A stretch of 64,000 bases of DNA from Gottfriedia acidiceleris (GTDB lineage: Bacteria > Bacillota > Bacilli > Bacillales > Bacillaceae_G). Shown in pieces: positions 17,019 through 25,757 of this stretch; within the stretch, counting starts at the first letter, position 1; every line of letters starts with the position of its first letter. Location of the stretch: positions 62,001-126,000 of the forward strand of contig NZ_SCFN01000008.1 of NCBI RefSeq assembly GCF_004138285.1, written 5' to 3'. The translations under genes and the position numbers were made by a program. A model generated the notes under the pieces. It was given only the letters and a program-made list of their open reading frames with translations. It had not been told where the DNA came from and made no database searches.

Positions 17019-17050
17019 CTTTACAACTAACACATGTGTTAGTTGTAAAG
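17019..17050. repeat. 32-bp perfect palindrome
   Basis: CTTTACAACTAACACA (17019-17034) is followed without any spacer by its exact reverse complement (17035-17050). Neither side has the T-run of a normal terminator. It lies about 90 bp past the DUF421 stop codon. Confidence 0.85.
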
Positions 17051-17137
17051 GGGTTTAATTAGATTCTATCTTTTCTGCATATCCTAATGCATTAAATAAA
17101 CCCTTAATAACACTACAAACATGAGAATAACCTCATT

Positions 17138-17842
17138 TTATTTATATAAATATATATCAATCTTATCATTTTCATTTAGAGTTGCTAGTAATATTTCATT
17201 GATTGAAACATTATATTTATTTTTTAATTCTGCTATAAGCCAATTTAAATCTTTGTTGATTTTAGTAAGAGCTTCTTGTTCAACCGCCCCATCTTTAATA
17301 ATTGGTTGGTTAAAATGAAATGGTTTATCTTTTATTTGAAGTTCTTCTCTTGTTGGTTGCTCGTATTTCGGATATAAAAACGTAGATATAAAACCACCAG
17401 CTTCCCAGCAAGCTAGCGCAACCTTTTTCGGATCATCAATTTTTTCTTTTCTGAGCTCTGAAAGTAATTCATCAATGGTAATTCGGGCTTTTTTTAAATT
17501 TTTATATTGTATGTTTCCATTAGAAATAAGATGCAATGGATGAGGATTCACATAATGTTTGAATTTATTTGATCTAAAAGTTAAATAGTTACAAAATAAA
17601 TATAATAGAACTAAAACACCGATAGAAAGAAAGGAATCCGTTAACGCTAATTTTTCATCAGATAATGGATGGGCGATAATATTTCCTACGATGAGAACGA
17701 TAACAAAATCCAGTAATCTCATTTGCGAAATTGTTCTTTGACCTAATATTTTCACACTAATTAACATAAAAATAAATCCAACTATTGCTCTCAACAACCA
17801 GTCAAAAAAAGTTAAAGAATGATCACTAAATAAAAAAGACAA
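17138..17842 (-). CDS. DUF421 (YetF-type) membrane protein
   Basis: 234 aa. The N-terminal half has three hydrophobic segments (about residues 10-110) with the family motif GQRTISQMRLLDFVIVLIVGNI. The C-terminal half is the soluble DUF421 domain (ISNGNIQYKNLKKARITIDELLSELRKEKI). B. subtilis relatives (YetF, YrbG, YdfS) are of uncertain function and some are sporulation- or stress-linked. The start is a TTG after GGGGGTAG with 7-bp spacing; no ATG fits. Single gene, likely monocistronic. Confidence 0.88.
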   Translation of the reverse strand: MSFLFSDHSLTFFDWLLRAIVGFIFMLISVKILGQRTISQMRLLDFVIVLIVGNIIAHPLSDEKLALTDSFLSIGVLVLLYLFCNYLTFRSNKFKHYVNPHPLHLISNGNIQYKNLKKARITIDELLSELRKEKIDDPKKVALACWEAGGFISTFLYPKYEQPTREELQIKDKPFHFNQPIIKDGAVEQEALTKINKDLNWLIAELKNKYNVSINEILLATLNENDKIDIYLYK

Positions 17843-17942
17843 TTTACTACCCCCGATATATTAATCAACTTTAGTATCATAATAATTCAGTAAACTATAC
17901 TACATAGGAATCTGAAAAAACTATTGTTTGGAGTTGATCTTC

Positions 17943-18065
17943 GTGAAAGATAAAAGCTCAGGGGGAACATATAATCAAGTCAAACGATTACTTGCTGATC
18001 AATATAATAAGAAGAATAACAAACCCTTCTGCGGCAAGGGACTAACTTTTATGTGTTTTATCTAG
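17943..18065 (+). CDS. possible 40-aa peptide (uncertain)
   Basis: GTG-started frame VKDKSSGGTYNQVKRLLADQ... preceded by TTTGGAG at about 9 bp. The first 28 residues look protein-like and helical. The C-terminal FCGKGLTFMCFI does not, so this could be the 5' end of a decayed gene. I do not recognise it. Confidence 0.25.
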   Translation: MKDKSSGGTYNQVKRLLADQYNKKNNKPFCGKGLTFMCFI

Positions 18066-18098
18066 CAATGCATAATTTGTATAAAATCATCCATACAA

Positions 18099-18160
18099 AT
18101 AGGCCTTTAAAATTTCCCTTAGAATTGATTCAAAAGAGGAAGTTTATAGGCCTTTTATTT
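18099..18160 (+). terminator. probable terminator hairpin
   Basis: AGGCCTTTAAAATTTCCC pairs imperfectly with GAGGAAGTTTATAGGCCT and is followed by TTTTATTTT. Confidence 0.55.
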
Positions 18161-18193
18161 TAAAAAATATTAAAAATTACTATCTGCAATTAA

Positions 18194-18493
18194 TTAAAAC
18201 CAAGAACGTCTTCTACAGCTCTTGATCAAATCCCACATTTCTCTTTGATGAGAAGGATTTTGTGGATCTACATTACAATTCATTAGCCACTCACATGCGT
18301 TTTCACGTTGTTCCTCAGTTATTGATACTTTACAACATTCTGACAGTCTGTCGATCATACTACATGCACCTTCACGGCTTTTTAAATCATTACAACGAAA
18401 TGATCGACAAACATTAAAAATACGTGGAAAACAGCGAGGATCACACGCCTTACTACAAAATAACCTCATTAAAGTTGGGTCAAGATTTCCCAT
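18194..18493 (-). CDS. Cys-rich hypothetical protein, 99 aa
   Basis: Not assigned. It has 11 cysteines in 99 residues, including a CxxxCxxxC cluster (CSKACDPRC), a CC pair (ECCK) and C-terminal single Cys residues. There is no signal peptide or membrane segment. AAAGGAG precedes the ATG. The Cys spacing could hold metal or form disulfides. Small Cys-rich proteins of this type occur in spore coats of bacilli, which would fit the sporulenol-cyclase neighbour, but that is only a suggestion. Confidence 0.7.
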   Translation of the reverse strand: MGNLDPTLMRLFCSKACDPRCFPRIFNVCRSFRCNDLKSREGACSMIDRLSECCKVSITEEQRENACEWLMNCNVDPQNPSHQREMWDLIKSCRRRSWF

Positions 18494-18608
18494 AAAGCCA
18501 CTCCTTTATTATTTAAACCATAAACTAAAATGACATATACACAAATAACAATGTATTATATGCAATCATAGAAAATAAGGACAAGGCGTTTAACTAAGTA
18601 ATTGTAAA

Positions 18609-20450
18609 TTAGTCACTTGTCTTATACTTTTTTAGATAATGGCTTAATGTCAATAAGGGCCATATATAACGATAACTATGGTAATTTATATAGAAATGGC
18701 CTGGTAATCCTCCACCTGTTGGATAGGTCAATCGTTTATCAGGGATTTTTAACCAGTTTAAAATGTTTGATATTCCATCGTCAATTTCACTAGTAGGGTA
18801 ATCGTTGATCGAAATGAGCGTATCAACTACCCATGATGTATGAACAATTGTGGAAAAGGATAGTGGGATATATTTTCTTTCTATGTCGCTTTTACAGGAC
18901 TCACCCCAGCCACCATCATCGTTTTTTATATTAAGTAGCCAGTTGTTAGCTTTTTGAATGCTAGGGTGATTTGAAGGGATACCGACCGCTTTCATACCAG
19001 TAATAGCGGCCCATGTTCCATAAATATATGAAATTCCCCAACGACCGTACCAGGAACCATCTTCGTGTTGATGATGGATTAACCAATTAACTCCGTCTTC
19101 AATTCTTGGATGAACTATATTTAACTTTAATTTGGATCCTAGAAATTCGATTGTTCGACCGGTCAAATCTGCTGTAGATGGATCAACTGCAGTATCAACA
19201 AAATTTTGGATAGGGAAAATGAGTTTTAAGTACTTGCTACTGTTTTTTTCAAATGATGCCCATCCGCCGTCCTTATTTTGCATATCAAATAACCATTTCA
19301 CTCCAGCGTTCCAAGATTTTCGATAATCGTCATCTATTAAGGAGATATCAGTTGTCGCTCTTAAGACTGCTTGTGTATCATCTACATCAGGATTTTGAGT
19401 ATTGCTGTCTGAAAACCCCCACCCACCTAAACTAATCTTATGATCTTTCTCGACCACTGTATGTTGGAGGGAGACTAAGTAGTTAGAAGCGGACGCGATT
19501 GCTTCATCATTAACTGGCACACCGGCCTCCTGTAATGCGTAACTAGTAAGGGCTGTGTCCCATATTGTCGAAGGGGAGTTTTGGATATGAAGGGAATCTT
19601 CCAAATCAAATAAGTATGCTTTTATACCTAACACAGCACTTTGTATTACGGGTGAGGTAGATTGATAGCCTAATGAGAGGAGTGCATAAATTCCAATAAA
19701 AGTAGCGCTGGCATAACTAGATAAGGTTCCATCTCCTTCAATATTTTGAAGAATATATTTCTCGGCCTTCTTAATAGCCACTTTGGGTAATGATTTAATA
19801 AAAGGCATTTTAAAATTTGTGAATTTCCGTCTTTTGCTAATCTCTTTAAATTTATTGTTTGTAAACAAATGTTGTATAGTAGGCGTCCATTTATTTTTAA
19901 TCGTAAATCTTTTATGCCCTAATATTAAAAGTGGAGCAAAATGGAATCGAACATAAGAACTAAATTTAAAGAAGGACAAAGGAAAAAACTTTGGTAAATT
20001 CATTAAAAGGAGAGGGACTGGAAAAAACCTGGGCCATGGATACAATTCATGTAAAGCAAGCATAAATTTTGTGGAGACGTGTACACTCTCTAATCCCCCA
20101 TTTTGACGAATGAACGCTTCTGCTTTCTTCATTTTTTCATCAGTAATTTCTATATAACCCGAGAACAGTAATGCAGTGTAAGCCTCTACAGTTACCGATA
20201 AATTTCCTGAGTCATCATCAAAAAGCTTCCAGGCCCCACTGGAGTCTTGCTTTATTAATAAACGATTTACCAGTTTCTGAATTAGTTCTTCATCATGACC
20301 TTCAATCGTTCTTAAAATAATAATCATATAGGCATCTGTCATAGGACCGCTTTCGAAGCAATATCTCCATGATCCATCATCACTTTGATTAAATTTAATT
20401 TTATCTATTAGACTATCTATTTCAACTCTAACTTTCTCTGATAAATCCAT
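18609..20450 (-). CDS. sqhC: squalene-hopene / sporulenol (tetraprenyl-curcumene) cyclase
   Basis: 613 aa class II terpene cyclase. The protonating DxDD motif reads DVDD (355-358, in NPDVDDTQA). At least five QW repeats are visible (QSDDGSW, QDSSGAW, NKDGGW, HEDGSWYGRWG, NDDGGWGE). The substrate-channel sequence SWYGRWGISYIYGTWAAI matches squalene-hopene cyclases. In Bacillus the homologue makes sporulenol, a spore-membrane sesquarterpene, from tetraprenyl-beta-curcumene, and can also cyclise squalene. It is probably a peripheral membrane protein. Monocistronic. The sporulenol role is inferred from the apparent genus group; the sequence alone cannot separate it from hopene synthesis. Confidence 0.92.
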   Translation of the reverse strand: MDLSEKVRVEIDSLIDKIKFNQSDDGSWRYCFESGPMTDAYMIIILRTIEGHDEELIQKLVNRLLIKQDSSGAWKLFDDDSGNLSVTVEAYTALLFSGYIEITDEKMKKAEAFIRQNGGLESVHVSTKFMLALHELYPWPRFFPVPLLLMNLPKFFPLSFFKFSSYVRFHFAPLLILGHKRFTIKNKWTPTIQHLFTNNKFKEISKRRKFTNFKMPFIKSLPKVAIKKAEKYILQNIEGDGTLSSYASATFIGIYALLSLGYQSTSPVIQSAVLGIKAYLFDLEDSLHIQNSPSTIWDTALTSYALQEAGVPVNDEAIASASNYLVSLQHTVVEKDHKISLGGWGFSDSNTQNPDVDDTQAVLRATTDISLIDDDYRKSWNAGVKWLFDMQNKDGGWASFEKNSSKYLKLIFPIQNFVDTAVDPSTADLTGRTIEFLGSKLKLNIVHPRIEDGVNWLIHHQHEDGSWYGRWGISYIYGTWAAITGMKAVGIPSNHPSIQKANNWLLNIKNDDGGWGESCKSDIERKYIPLSFSTIVHTSWVVDTLISINDYPTSEIDDGISNILNWLKIPDKRLTYPTGGGLPGHFYINYHSYRYIWPLLTLSHYLKKYKTSD

Positions 20451-20845
20451 TTTTAATCTTCACCGCCAACTGATTGTGATACATATTTTTTTTACATTAA
20501 TAAATAATAAATTGGCAGGGAATCGTACTCGACGTGGTTGCCAATTTTAGGAATTAAGTGTAAGTGCAATTACGTCTCTGACTTCGCCTAAATAGGATCG
20601 TCAGTCGACGAGTTTTCTTTATATAGATATGTATATGGCCATCAATTGGGGCGGGCAACTATCTGTACAAATCATTTGTTAAGAAGTTAAAGTAGCTAAT
20701 TAAATATTTTTGAAGGTTAAGTGTAAAAAAATAAAAAGGAAGTATCTCAGAAAGCAAGAATACTAAAAAATACCCTCTATTTAAATTTCCAATATTTAGT
20801 AGTGTGGCTTTTTTCGTTTTATATAAAGAAGGGCGGGGATAAAAA
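20451..20845. other. intergenic region between divergent sqhC and the yod genes
   Basis: 395 bp with no gene. AAATTGGCA (20509-20517) and TGCCAATTT (20539-20547) form a 9-bp inverted repeat with a 21-nt loop. No -24/-12 sigma-54 promoter is visible before the aminotransferase gene, unlike the kamA gene downstream. A sporulation promoter could be present, but I could not identify one with confidence. Confidence 0.5.
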
Positions 20846-22180
20846 ATGGAACGTGATTATTTAATTAAACCATTACTTGGCCAGCATTACCCTATGATTT
20901 CTCATGGAAAGGGTGTGTACCTATTTGATAAAGATGGAAATCGGTACATTGATGGGTCATCTGGTGCAATTACTGTAGGAATCGGTCATGGTGTTGAGGA
21001 AATCATTGATGTTATGACTGAACAAGCAAAACAAGTATCTTTTGTTTATCGTTCACAGTTTACTAGTGAACCTGCGGAGAAGCTAGCAAAGAAGCTGAGT
21101 GATATTACTCAAGGTGATTTAAACTGGACGTTCTTTGTTAATAGTGGTACTGAAGCAACAGAAACTGCTATGAAACTAGCAATACAGCATTACCAAGAAA
21201 AGGGAATCAAGGGGAAGAATAAAATCCTCTCACGCTGGATGAGCTACCATGGAATAACAATTGGAGCATTATCTATGTCAGGCCACCCTTTACGACGACA
21301 ACGATTTGTACCAATCTTGGAGGATTACCCTTCAGTTTCACCACCATATTGCTATCGTTGTCCTTTCAACTTAGAACATCCATCTTGTGATTTAGCGTGT
21401 GCATCTGAATTAGAAACAGCCATTGATCGAATTGGCCCTGAACATATTGCAGCATTTATTGCTGAACCAATTATCGGTGCTGCAGGTGGTGCGATTGTAC
21501 CATCTAAAGGGTATTACCAAAGAATTAAAGCTATTTGTGAAAAGTACGATATTTTGTTGATTGCAGACGAGGTTATGACTGGCCTTGGACGTACTGGGAA
21601 AATGTTCGCAATGGAGCATTGGGGTGTTCAGCCTGATATCGTTACGCTTGGAAAAGGATTAACATCTGGATATACACCAATGGCTGCAACGATTGCTAGC
21701 GATCGCGTTATTGAACCGATTATGCAAGGTTCAAAACTTGTAATGAGTGGACATACTTTTAGTGCCAATCCACTATCAGCTGCAGTTTCATTAGCCGTTA
21801 TTGAGTATGTTGAGAAACATAATTTAGTACAAGCTGCAGAAGAAAAAGGTAATTATCTGATGAATAGGCTCCAAGGATTAAAGGAGAAATTTCCATTCGT
21901 AGGAGATGTTAGAGGAAAAGGTTTATTAATCGGTATTGAATTTATTCATGATATAAAATCAAGTTCATTTATTCAAAGAGTAATGAGTAAGGGGTTACTT
22001 TTATACCCTTCCGTAGCCGGAAAAAACGGAAAGGAAGATGCAGCTTTCATGATTGCACCACCTTTAACTATTACTTATGAAGAACTGGATGAATTGCTTC
22101 AAATTCTCGATGAGAGTTTAAAAGAATTGGAAATGGAACAATCCCATCTAACTTATACAGCTAAGGGGGAAATCGTATGA
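20846..22180 (+). CDS. yodT: class III aminotransferase of the beta-lysine pathway (YodT-like)
   Basis: 444 aa PLP fold-type I, subgroup III aminotransferase. Features: NSGTEATETAMKLA, IADEVMTGLGRTG (PLP Asp), and the Schiff-base Lys in LGKGLTSGYTPM. In B. subtilis, YodT lies in the kamA-yodPQRST operon for lysine breakdown through beta-lysine. There an acetylated and oxidised intermediate is transaminated, and the exact step is not settled. Here it is the first gene of yodT-S-R-Q-P-kamR, the reverse of the B. subtilis order. An unusual CYRCPFNLEHPSCDLAC Cys cluster (about residues 171-187) is typical of this subgroup. ATGA overlap with the next gene. Confidence 0.88.
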   Translation: MERDYLIKPLLGQHYPMISHGKGVYLFDKDGNRYIDGSSGAITVGIGHGVEEIIDVMTEQAKQVSFVYRSQFTSEPAEKLAKKLSDITQGDLNWTFFVNSGTEATETAMKLAIQHYQEKGIKGKNKILSRWMSYHGITIGALSMSGHPLRRQRFVPILEDYPSVSPPYCYRCPFNLEHPSCDLACASELETAIDRIGPEHIAAFIAEPIIGAAGGAIVPSKGYYQRIKAICEKYDILLIADEVMTGLGRTGKMFAMEHWGVQPDIVTLGKGLTSGYTPMAATIASDRVIEPIMQGSKLVMSGHTFSANPLSAAVSLAVIEYVEKHNLVQAAEEKGNYLMNRLQGLKEKFPFVGDVRGKGLLIGIEFIHDIKSSSFIQRVMSKGLLLYPSVAGKNGKEDAAFMIAPPLTITYEELDELLQILDESLKELEMEQSHLTYTAKGEIV

Positions 22181-22875
22181 ATTTAGTTGAAAATACTTAT
22201 AAAAAAATAGCAACAATGGAACAAATTCTTCAATTTTTTCATGACGACATGACGCTAATGGTTGGGGGATTTGGAGGAGTCGGTTCACCGCCAACTTTAC
22301 TACAAACTTTATTTGAAAGTGGAGTTAAGGATCTTCACTTGATTTGCAACGATACTGGATTTCCGGATATTGGCATCGGAAGAATGGTAAGGAATGAAAG
22401 GATCAAGTCAATTGTGACATCTCATATAGGGTCGAATCCGTTTGCAGGAAAATTAATGACAGAAGGTAAGCTCAAAGTAGAATTTTCTCCGCAAGGTACT
22501 TTAGCAGAGCGTATTCGAGCTGGTGGAATGGGGCTTGGAGGAGTATTAGTAGATGTAGGTCTTGATAGTATGGCAGAAAACGGTAAGGAAAAGGTATCTG
22601 TAAAAGGTAAACAATTTCTAGTTGAAGAAGCTCTTAAGGCAGAAGTCAGTATTATTTTTGCAAAGAAAGCTGATCCATTTGGAAATTTGGTTTTTGACAA
22701 GAGTGCGAGGAATATGAATCCTCATATGGCTATGGCAGGAGATATTACGATTGTAGAAGCGGAAGAAATCGTTCCACTTGGCTCGTTGAATCCTGAGGAA
22801 ATCGTAACTCCAGGTGTGTTTGTTGATTACATAATTTCATCAGAAGGAGTGAACTGGAAATGGGCATGGGAATAG
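22177..22875 (+). CDS. yodS: CoA-transferase subunit A (YodS-like)
   Basis: 232 aa family I CoA-transferase alpha chain: MVGGFGGVGSPPTLLQTL, SHIGSNPFAGKLM, FSPQGTLAERIRAGG and the PDIGIGRMVRN region follow the butyrate/acetoacetate CoA-transferase pattern. It pairs with the next gene to form an A2B2-type enzyme that moves CoA to an acid made in lysine breakdown. Translationally coupled to yodT (ATGA) and overlapping yodR by 16 bp. Confidence 0.9.
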   Translation: MNLVENTYKKIATMEQILQFFHDDMTLMVGGFGGVGSPPTLLQTLFESGVKDLHLICNDTGFPDIGIGRMVRNERIKSIVTSHIGSNPFAGKLMTEGKLKVEFSPQGTLAERIRAGGMGLGGVLVDVGLDSMAENGKEKVSVKGKQFLVEEALKAEVSIIFAKKADPFGNLVFDKSARNMNPHMAMAGDITIVEAEEIVPLGSLNPEEIVTPGVFVDYIISSEGVNWKWAWE

Positions 22876-23522
22876 ACTTTCGTCAAAAAATTGCAATGCG
22901 AGCTGCTAAGGAAATAAAAAACGGGATGATCGTAAATTTAGGAATCGGAATTCCATCCATTGTTCCTGATTACTTACCGGAAGATGTACATGTTATGTTC
23001 CATGCGGAAAATGGCGTTATGGGAATTGGACCGAGTCCCGAAAAAGGAAAAGAAGATGAAAATTTATGTAATGCAGGTGGTTTCCCGATAACTGTATTAA
23101 AAGGTGCTAGCTATTTTGATAGTGCTACTGCTTTTGGCATTATACGAAGAGGTTTACTAGATTTAACGGTTTTAGGGGCATTACAAGTTAGTGAAAAAGG
23201 AGATTTAGCAAACTGGATTGTACCTGGAAAGCGTGTACCAGGAATAGGTGGGGCAATGGATTTAGCTCAAAAAGCTAAAAGAGTAATAGTCGTTATGAAT
23301 CATACCGATAAAGCTGGGAATCCAAAAATTGTGGAAGAATGTAGTTTGCCATTAACTTCTAAATCTTGTGTAGATTTAATCATAACGGAAATGGCTGTTA
23401 TTGAAGTAGTCAATAACACTTTAGTGCTTAAAGAACTAATGAGTCCATATACTGTAGAGGATGTAATCGAAAAAACTGGTGCGAAACTAGAAATTAGTAC
23501 GGATTTAAAAATGTTTATATAG
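22860..23522 (+). CDS. yodR: CoA-transferase subunit B (YodR-like)
   Basis: 220 aa beta chain. It has NLGIGIPSIVPDYL, the catalytic-Glu motif HAENGVMGIG (the Glu forms the glutamyl-CoA intermediate) and AGGFPITVLKGASYFDSA. Start ATG 22860 after GGAG; an ATG at 22866 is possible. Overlap with yodS suggests coupled translation and equal subunit amounts. Confidence 0.9.
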   Translation: MGMGIDFRQKIAMRAAKEIKNGMIVNLGIGIPSIVPDYLPEDVHVMFHAENGVMGIGPSPEKGKEDENLCNAGGFPITVLKGASYFDSATAFGIIRRGLLDLTVLGALQVSEKGDLANWIVPGKRVPGIGGAMDLAQKAKRVIVVMNHTDKAGNPKIVEECSLPLTSKSCVDLIITEMAVIEVVNNTLVLKELMSPYTVEDVIEKTGAKLEISTDLKMFI

Positions 23523-23537
23523 AAAAGGGTGAAGAGG

Positions 23538-24851
23538 ATGAGTCATTACAAAAAAGTTATTCAAGATTATATAAGCAATCATAAAGCTAAAACAATTGAT
23601 CTTCTTAAACAACTAGTAATGGAAAATAGTGTGTCTGGTAATGAGAGTAAGGCACAAGCAATTGTCCTTGAAAAATTGAGAGAGCTTGAATTGGATTTAG
23701 ACGTATGGGAACCAGATCTGAAAGAAATGAAAGAGCATCCTTATTTTATTTCTACAAGAGACAGTTTTACAGGTAGTCCTAATATTGTCGCTACGCTTAA
23801 AGGAACGAGCGGAGGAAAGTCCATGATCTTAAATGGACATATAGATGTTGTTCCAGAAGGAAATATTCAGCAATGGACTTACCCTCCTTACAGTGCAACC
23901 GTAGTAGATAACAAGCTTTATGGGCGCGGGGCAACCGACATGAAAGGCGGAAATGTTGCGCTAATTTTAGCAATTGAAGCAATAAAAAGAAGTGGAATTA
24001 CACTAAAAGGTAATGTTTATTTTCAAAGTGTAATTGAGGAAGAGAGTGGTGGCGCTGGTACACTTGCTACAATATTACGAGGATATTCAGCTGATGGTGT
24101 TATTATTCCCGAACCAACAAATATGAAGTTTTTCATTAAGCAACAAGGGTCAATGTGGTTCCGTCTTAAGGTAAAAGGTAAGGTAGCACATGGAGGTACT
24201 CGTTACGAAGGTGTAAGCGCTATCGAAAAAAGCGTTCTCATCATTCAGCAAATCCAAAAACTTGAGCAATTACGAAATGAACGAATAACTGATCCGTTAT
24301 ATGATGGAGTACCGATTCCGATACCAATTAATATAGGAACAATTCATGGTGGAACATGGCCATCTTCTGTATCTGATCTAGTGACTTTAGAAGGAAGATT
24401 CGGAGTAGCGCCAAATGAAAGATTAGAAGATGCGAAAAAAGAATTTGAGAATTGGATAGGTAATATTAAAAATCTTGATGATTGGTTCGTAGAAAATCCT
24501 GTAGAAGTAGAGTGGTTTGGAGCAAGGTGGGTTCCTGGTACGATTGAAGCTGATAGTGAATTAGTGCAAACTTTGCAACAAAACTATCTTGAAACAATGA
24601 AACAAAACCCAGTTGTTGAAGCTGCACCATGGGGAACTGATGGAGGATTATTTACACAAATTTTAAATATTCCGATGATTGTTTTTGGACCAGGGGAGAC
24701 AAAAGTAGCTCACTACCCGGATGAATTTATTGATTTAGATCAAATGTTTTTAGCAGCAGAAATAATTGCTTGTACATTAATTGACTGGTGTGGAGTTGAG
24801 GGCCAACAACATGAAGGTGAGGGAGCATATGAAAACGAAAAAGTATTATGA
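23538..24851 (+). CDS. yodQ: M20 deacetylase (YodQ-like, ArgE/DapE family)
   Basis: 437 aa zinc peptidase/deacylase. Metal and catalytic motifs: LNGHIDVVPEG (His, Asp), GRGATDMKGGNVA (bridging Asp), IEEESGGAGT (catalytic/ligand Glu), PEPTN and a C-terminal His (KVAHYPDE). It is expected to remove an N-acetyl group from an acetylated beta-lysine-derived intermediate. AAAGGGTG favours ATG 23538 over GTG 23529. It overlaps the acetyltransferase gene by 23 bp. Confidence 0.87.
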   Translation: MSHYKKVIQDYISNHKAKTIDLLKQLVMENSVSGNESKAQAIVLEKLRELELDLDVWEPDLKEMKEHPYFISTRDSFTGSPNIVATLKGTSGGKSMILNGHIDVVPEGNIQQWTYPPYSATVVDNKLYGRGATDMKGGNVALILAIEAIKRSGITLKGNVYFQSVIEEESGGAGTLATILRGYSADGVIIPEPTNMKFFIKQQGSMWFRLKVKGKVAHGGTRYEGVSAIEKSVLIIQQIQKLEQLRNERITDPLYDGVPIPIPINIGTIHGGTWPSSVSDLVTLEGRFGVAPNERLEDAKKEFENWIGNIKNLDDWFVENPVEVEWFGARWVPGTIEADSELVQTLQQNYLETMKQNPVVEAAPWGTDGGLFTQILNIPMIVFGPGETKVAHYPDEFIDLDQMFLAAEIIACTLIDWCGVEGQQHEGEGAYENEKVL

Positions 24852-25692
24852 AACAATTAAAGTTCAACAAGAAAACTATTATTTCGAAGGTGCTTTAGAT
24901 TATTTTAATGAGCGAATTCGAGTTGATTTTTACTTAGGGAACGTATCACTTCTAATCGAGAGAATAGAAGAGCTAGCAAAAGAACACAAATTTACTAAGC
25001 TAATTATTAAAGCAAGAAGTGAACATATTTATTCCTTCTTACAATCAGGATATATGATTGAATCTGCACTGAAAGGCTATTTTCAAGGTAGTGATGGCTT
25101 TTTTGTTACGAAATATGCTAGCCAGGATAGAAGAAATAGTCTTTATTGGGCTGCTGGAGATGATATTTTAGATGCTGTTTTAAAGAGTGATCGATCAAAA
25201 GAAAAAGTAATTCCTGACGATTATGTTTTACGAAGAGCTGAAAAAAATGACTCAAAAAAACTTGCTAAATTATATGGTCAAGTTTTTAAGGTATATCCTA
25301 CACCTTTAAATGAATCCACTTATGTTGAAAAGACGATGGATGAAGGAACTATTTATTGGATTTATGAGAAAGATGGAAATATTGTAAGTGCAGCATCTGC
25401 TGAAGTGGACTTCGGTCAAAGAAATGCCGAGCTAACAAATTGCGCAACACTTGAAGAGCATCGTAAGCATGGATTGATGAAGGAGCTAATGAAGAAGTTG
25501 GAACAGGATTTAGTAAGCCAATCAGTTTATTGCTCTTATACGATAGCGCGAGCATTATCATATGGAATGAACGCAGCCTTTCATCAATTAGGATATAAGT
25601 ATACTGGAAGAATGACAAACAACTGCTATATCTTTGATAAATTAGAAGATATGAATGTATGGGTGAAGGATCTTTCAAAAGTAATCTTTTAA
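24829..25692 (+). CDS. ablB: beta-lysine N-acetyltransferase (YodP/AblB-like)
   Basis: 287 aa GNAT-fold acetyltransferase. The C-terminal GNAT core is visible as DYVLRRAEKNDSKKLAKLY...NCATLEEHRKHGLMKELMKKLE (acetyl-CoA loop R-K-H-G). The N-terminal half (YYFEGALDYFNERIRVDFY) matches the putative beta-lysine N-acetyltransferase family, which acetylates (3S)-beta-lysine made by lysine 2,3-aminomutase. I chose the ATG at 24829 after GGTGAGG rather than the TTG at 24781 or ATG 24811. Last enzyme gene before kamR. Confidence 0.87.
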   Translation: MKTKKYYETIKVQQENYYFEGALDYFNERIRVDFYLGNVSLLIERIEELAKEHKFTKLIIKARSEHIYSFLQSGYMIESALKGYFQGSDGFFVTKYASQDRRNSLYWAAGDDILDAVLKSDRSKEKVIPDDYVLRRAEKNDSKKLAKLYGQVFKVYPTPLNESTYVEKTMDEGTIYWIYEKDGNIVSAASAEVDFGQRNAELTNCATLEEHRKHGLMKELMKKLEQDLVSQSVYCSYTIARALSYGMNAAFHQLGYKYTGRMTNNCYIFDKLEDMNVWVKDLSKVIF

Positions 25693-25698
25693 TGTCAA

Positions 25699-25740
25699 AC
25701 TGCCGAAAAGTGAGCGTTAAATTGCCAACTTTTCGGCAGT
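25699..25740 (+). other. 13-bp stem hairpin before kamR
   Basis: ACTGCCGAAAAGT (25699-25711) pairs perfectly with ACTTTTCGGCAGT (25728-25740) around a 16-nt loop. No T-run follows; the kamR ribosome site AAAGGATGG comes straight after. Possible mRNA processing or stability element, or a protein site. Confidence 0.6.
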
Positions 25741-25757
25741 GAAAGGATGGTTATGAA

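Noticed and set aside
20700-20845. Sigma-54 promoter before yodT
   Set aside because: TGGCTTTTTTCG near 20804 lacks the -12 GC element and the rest of the consensus.
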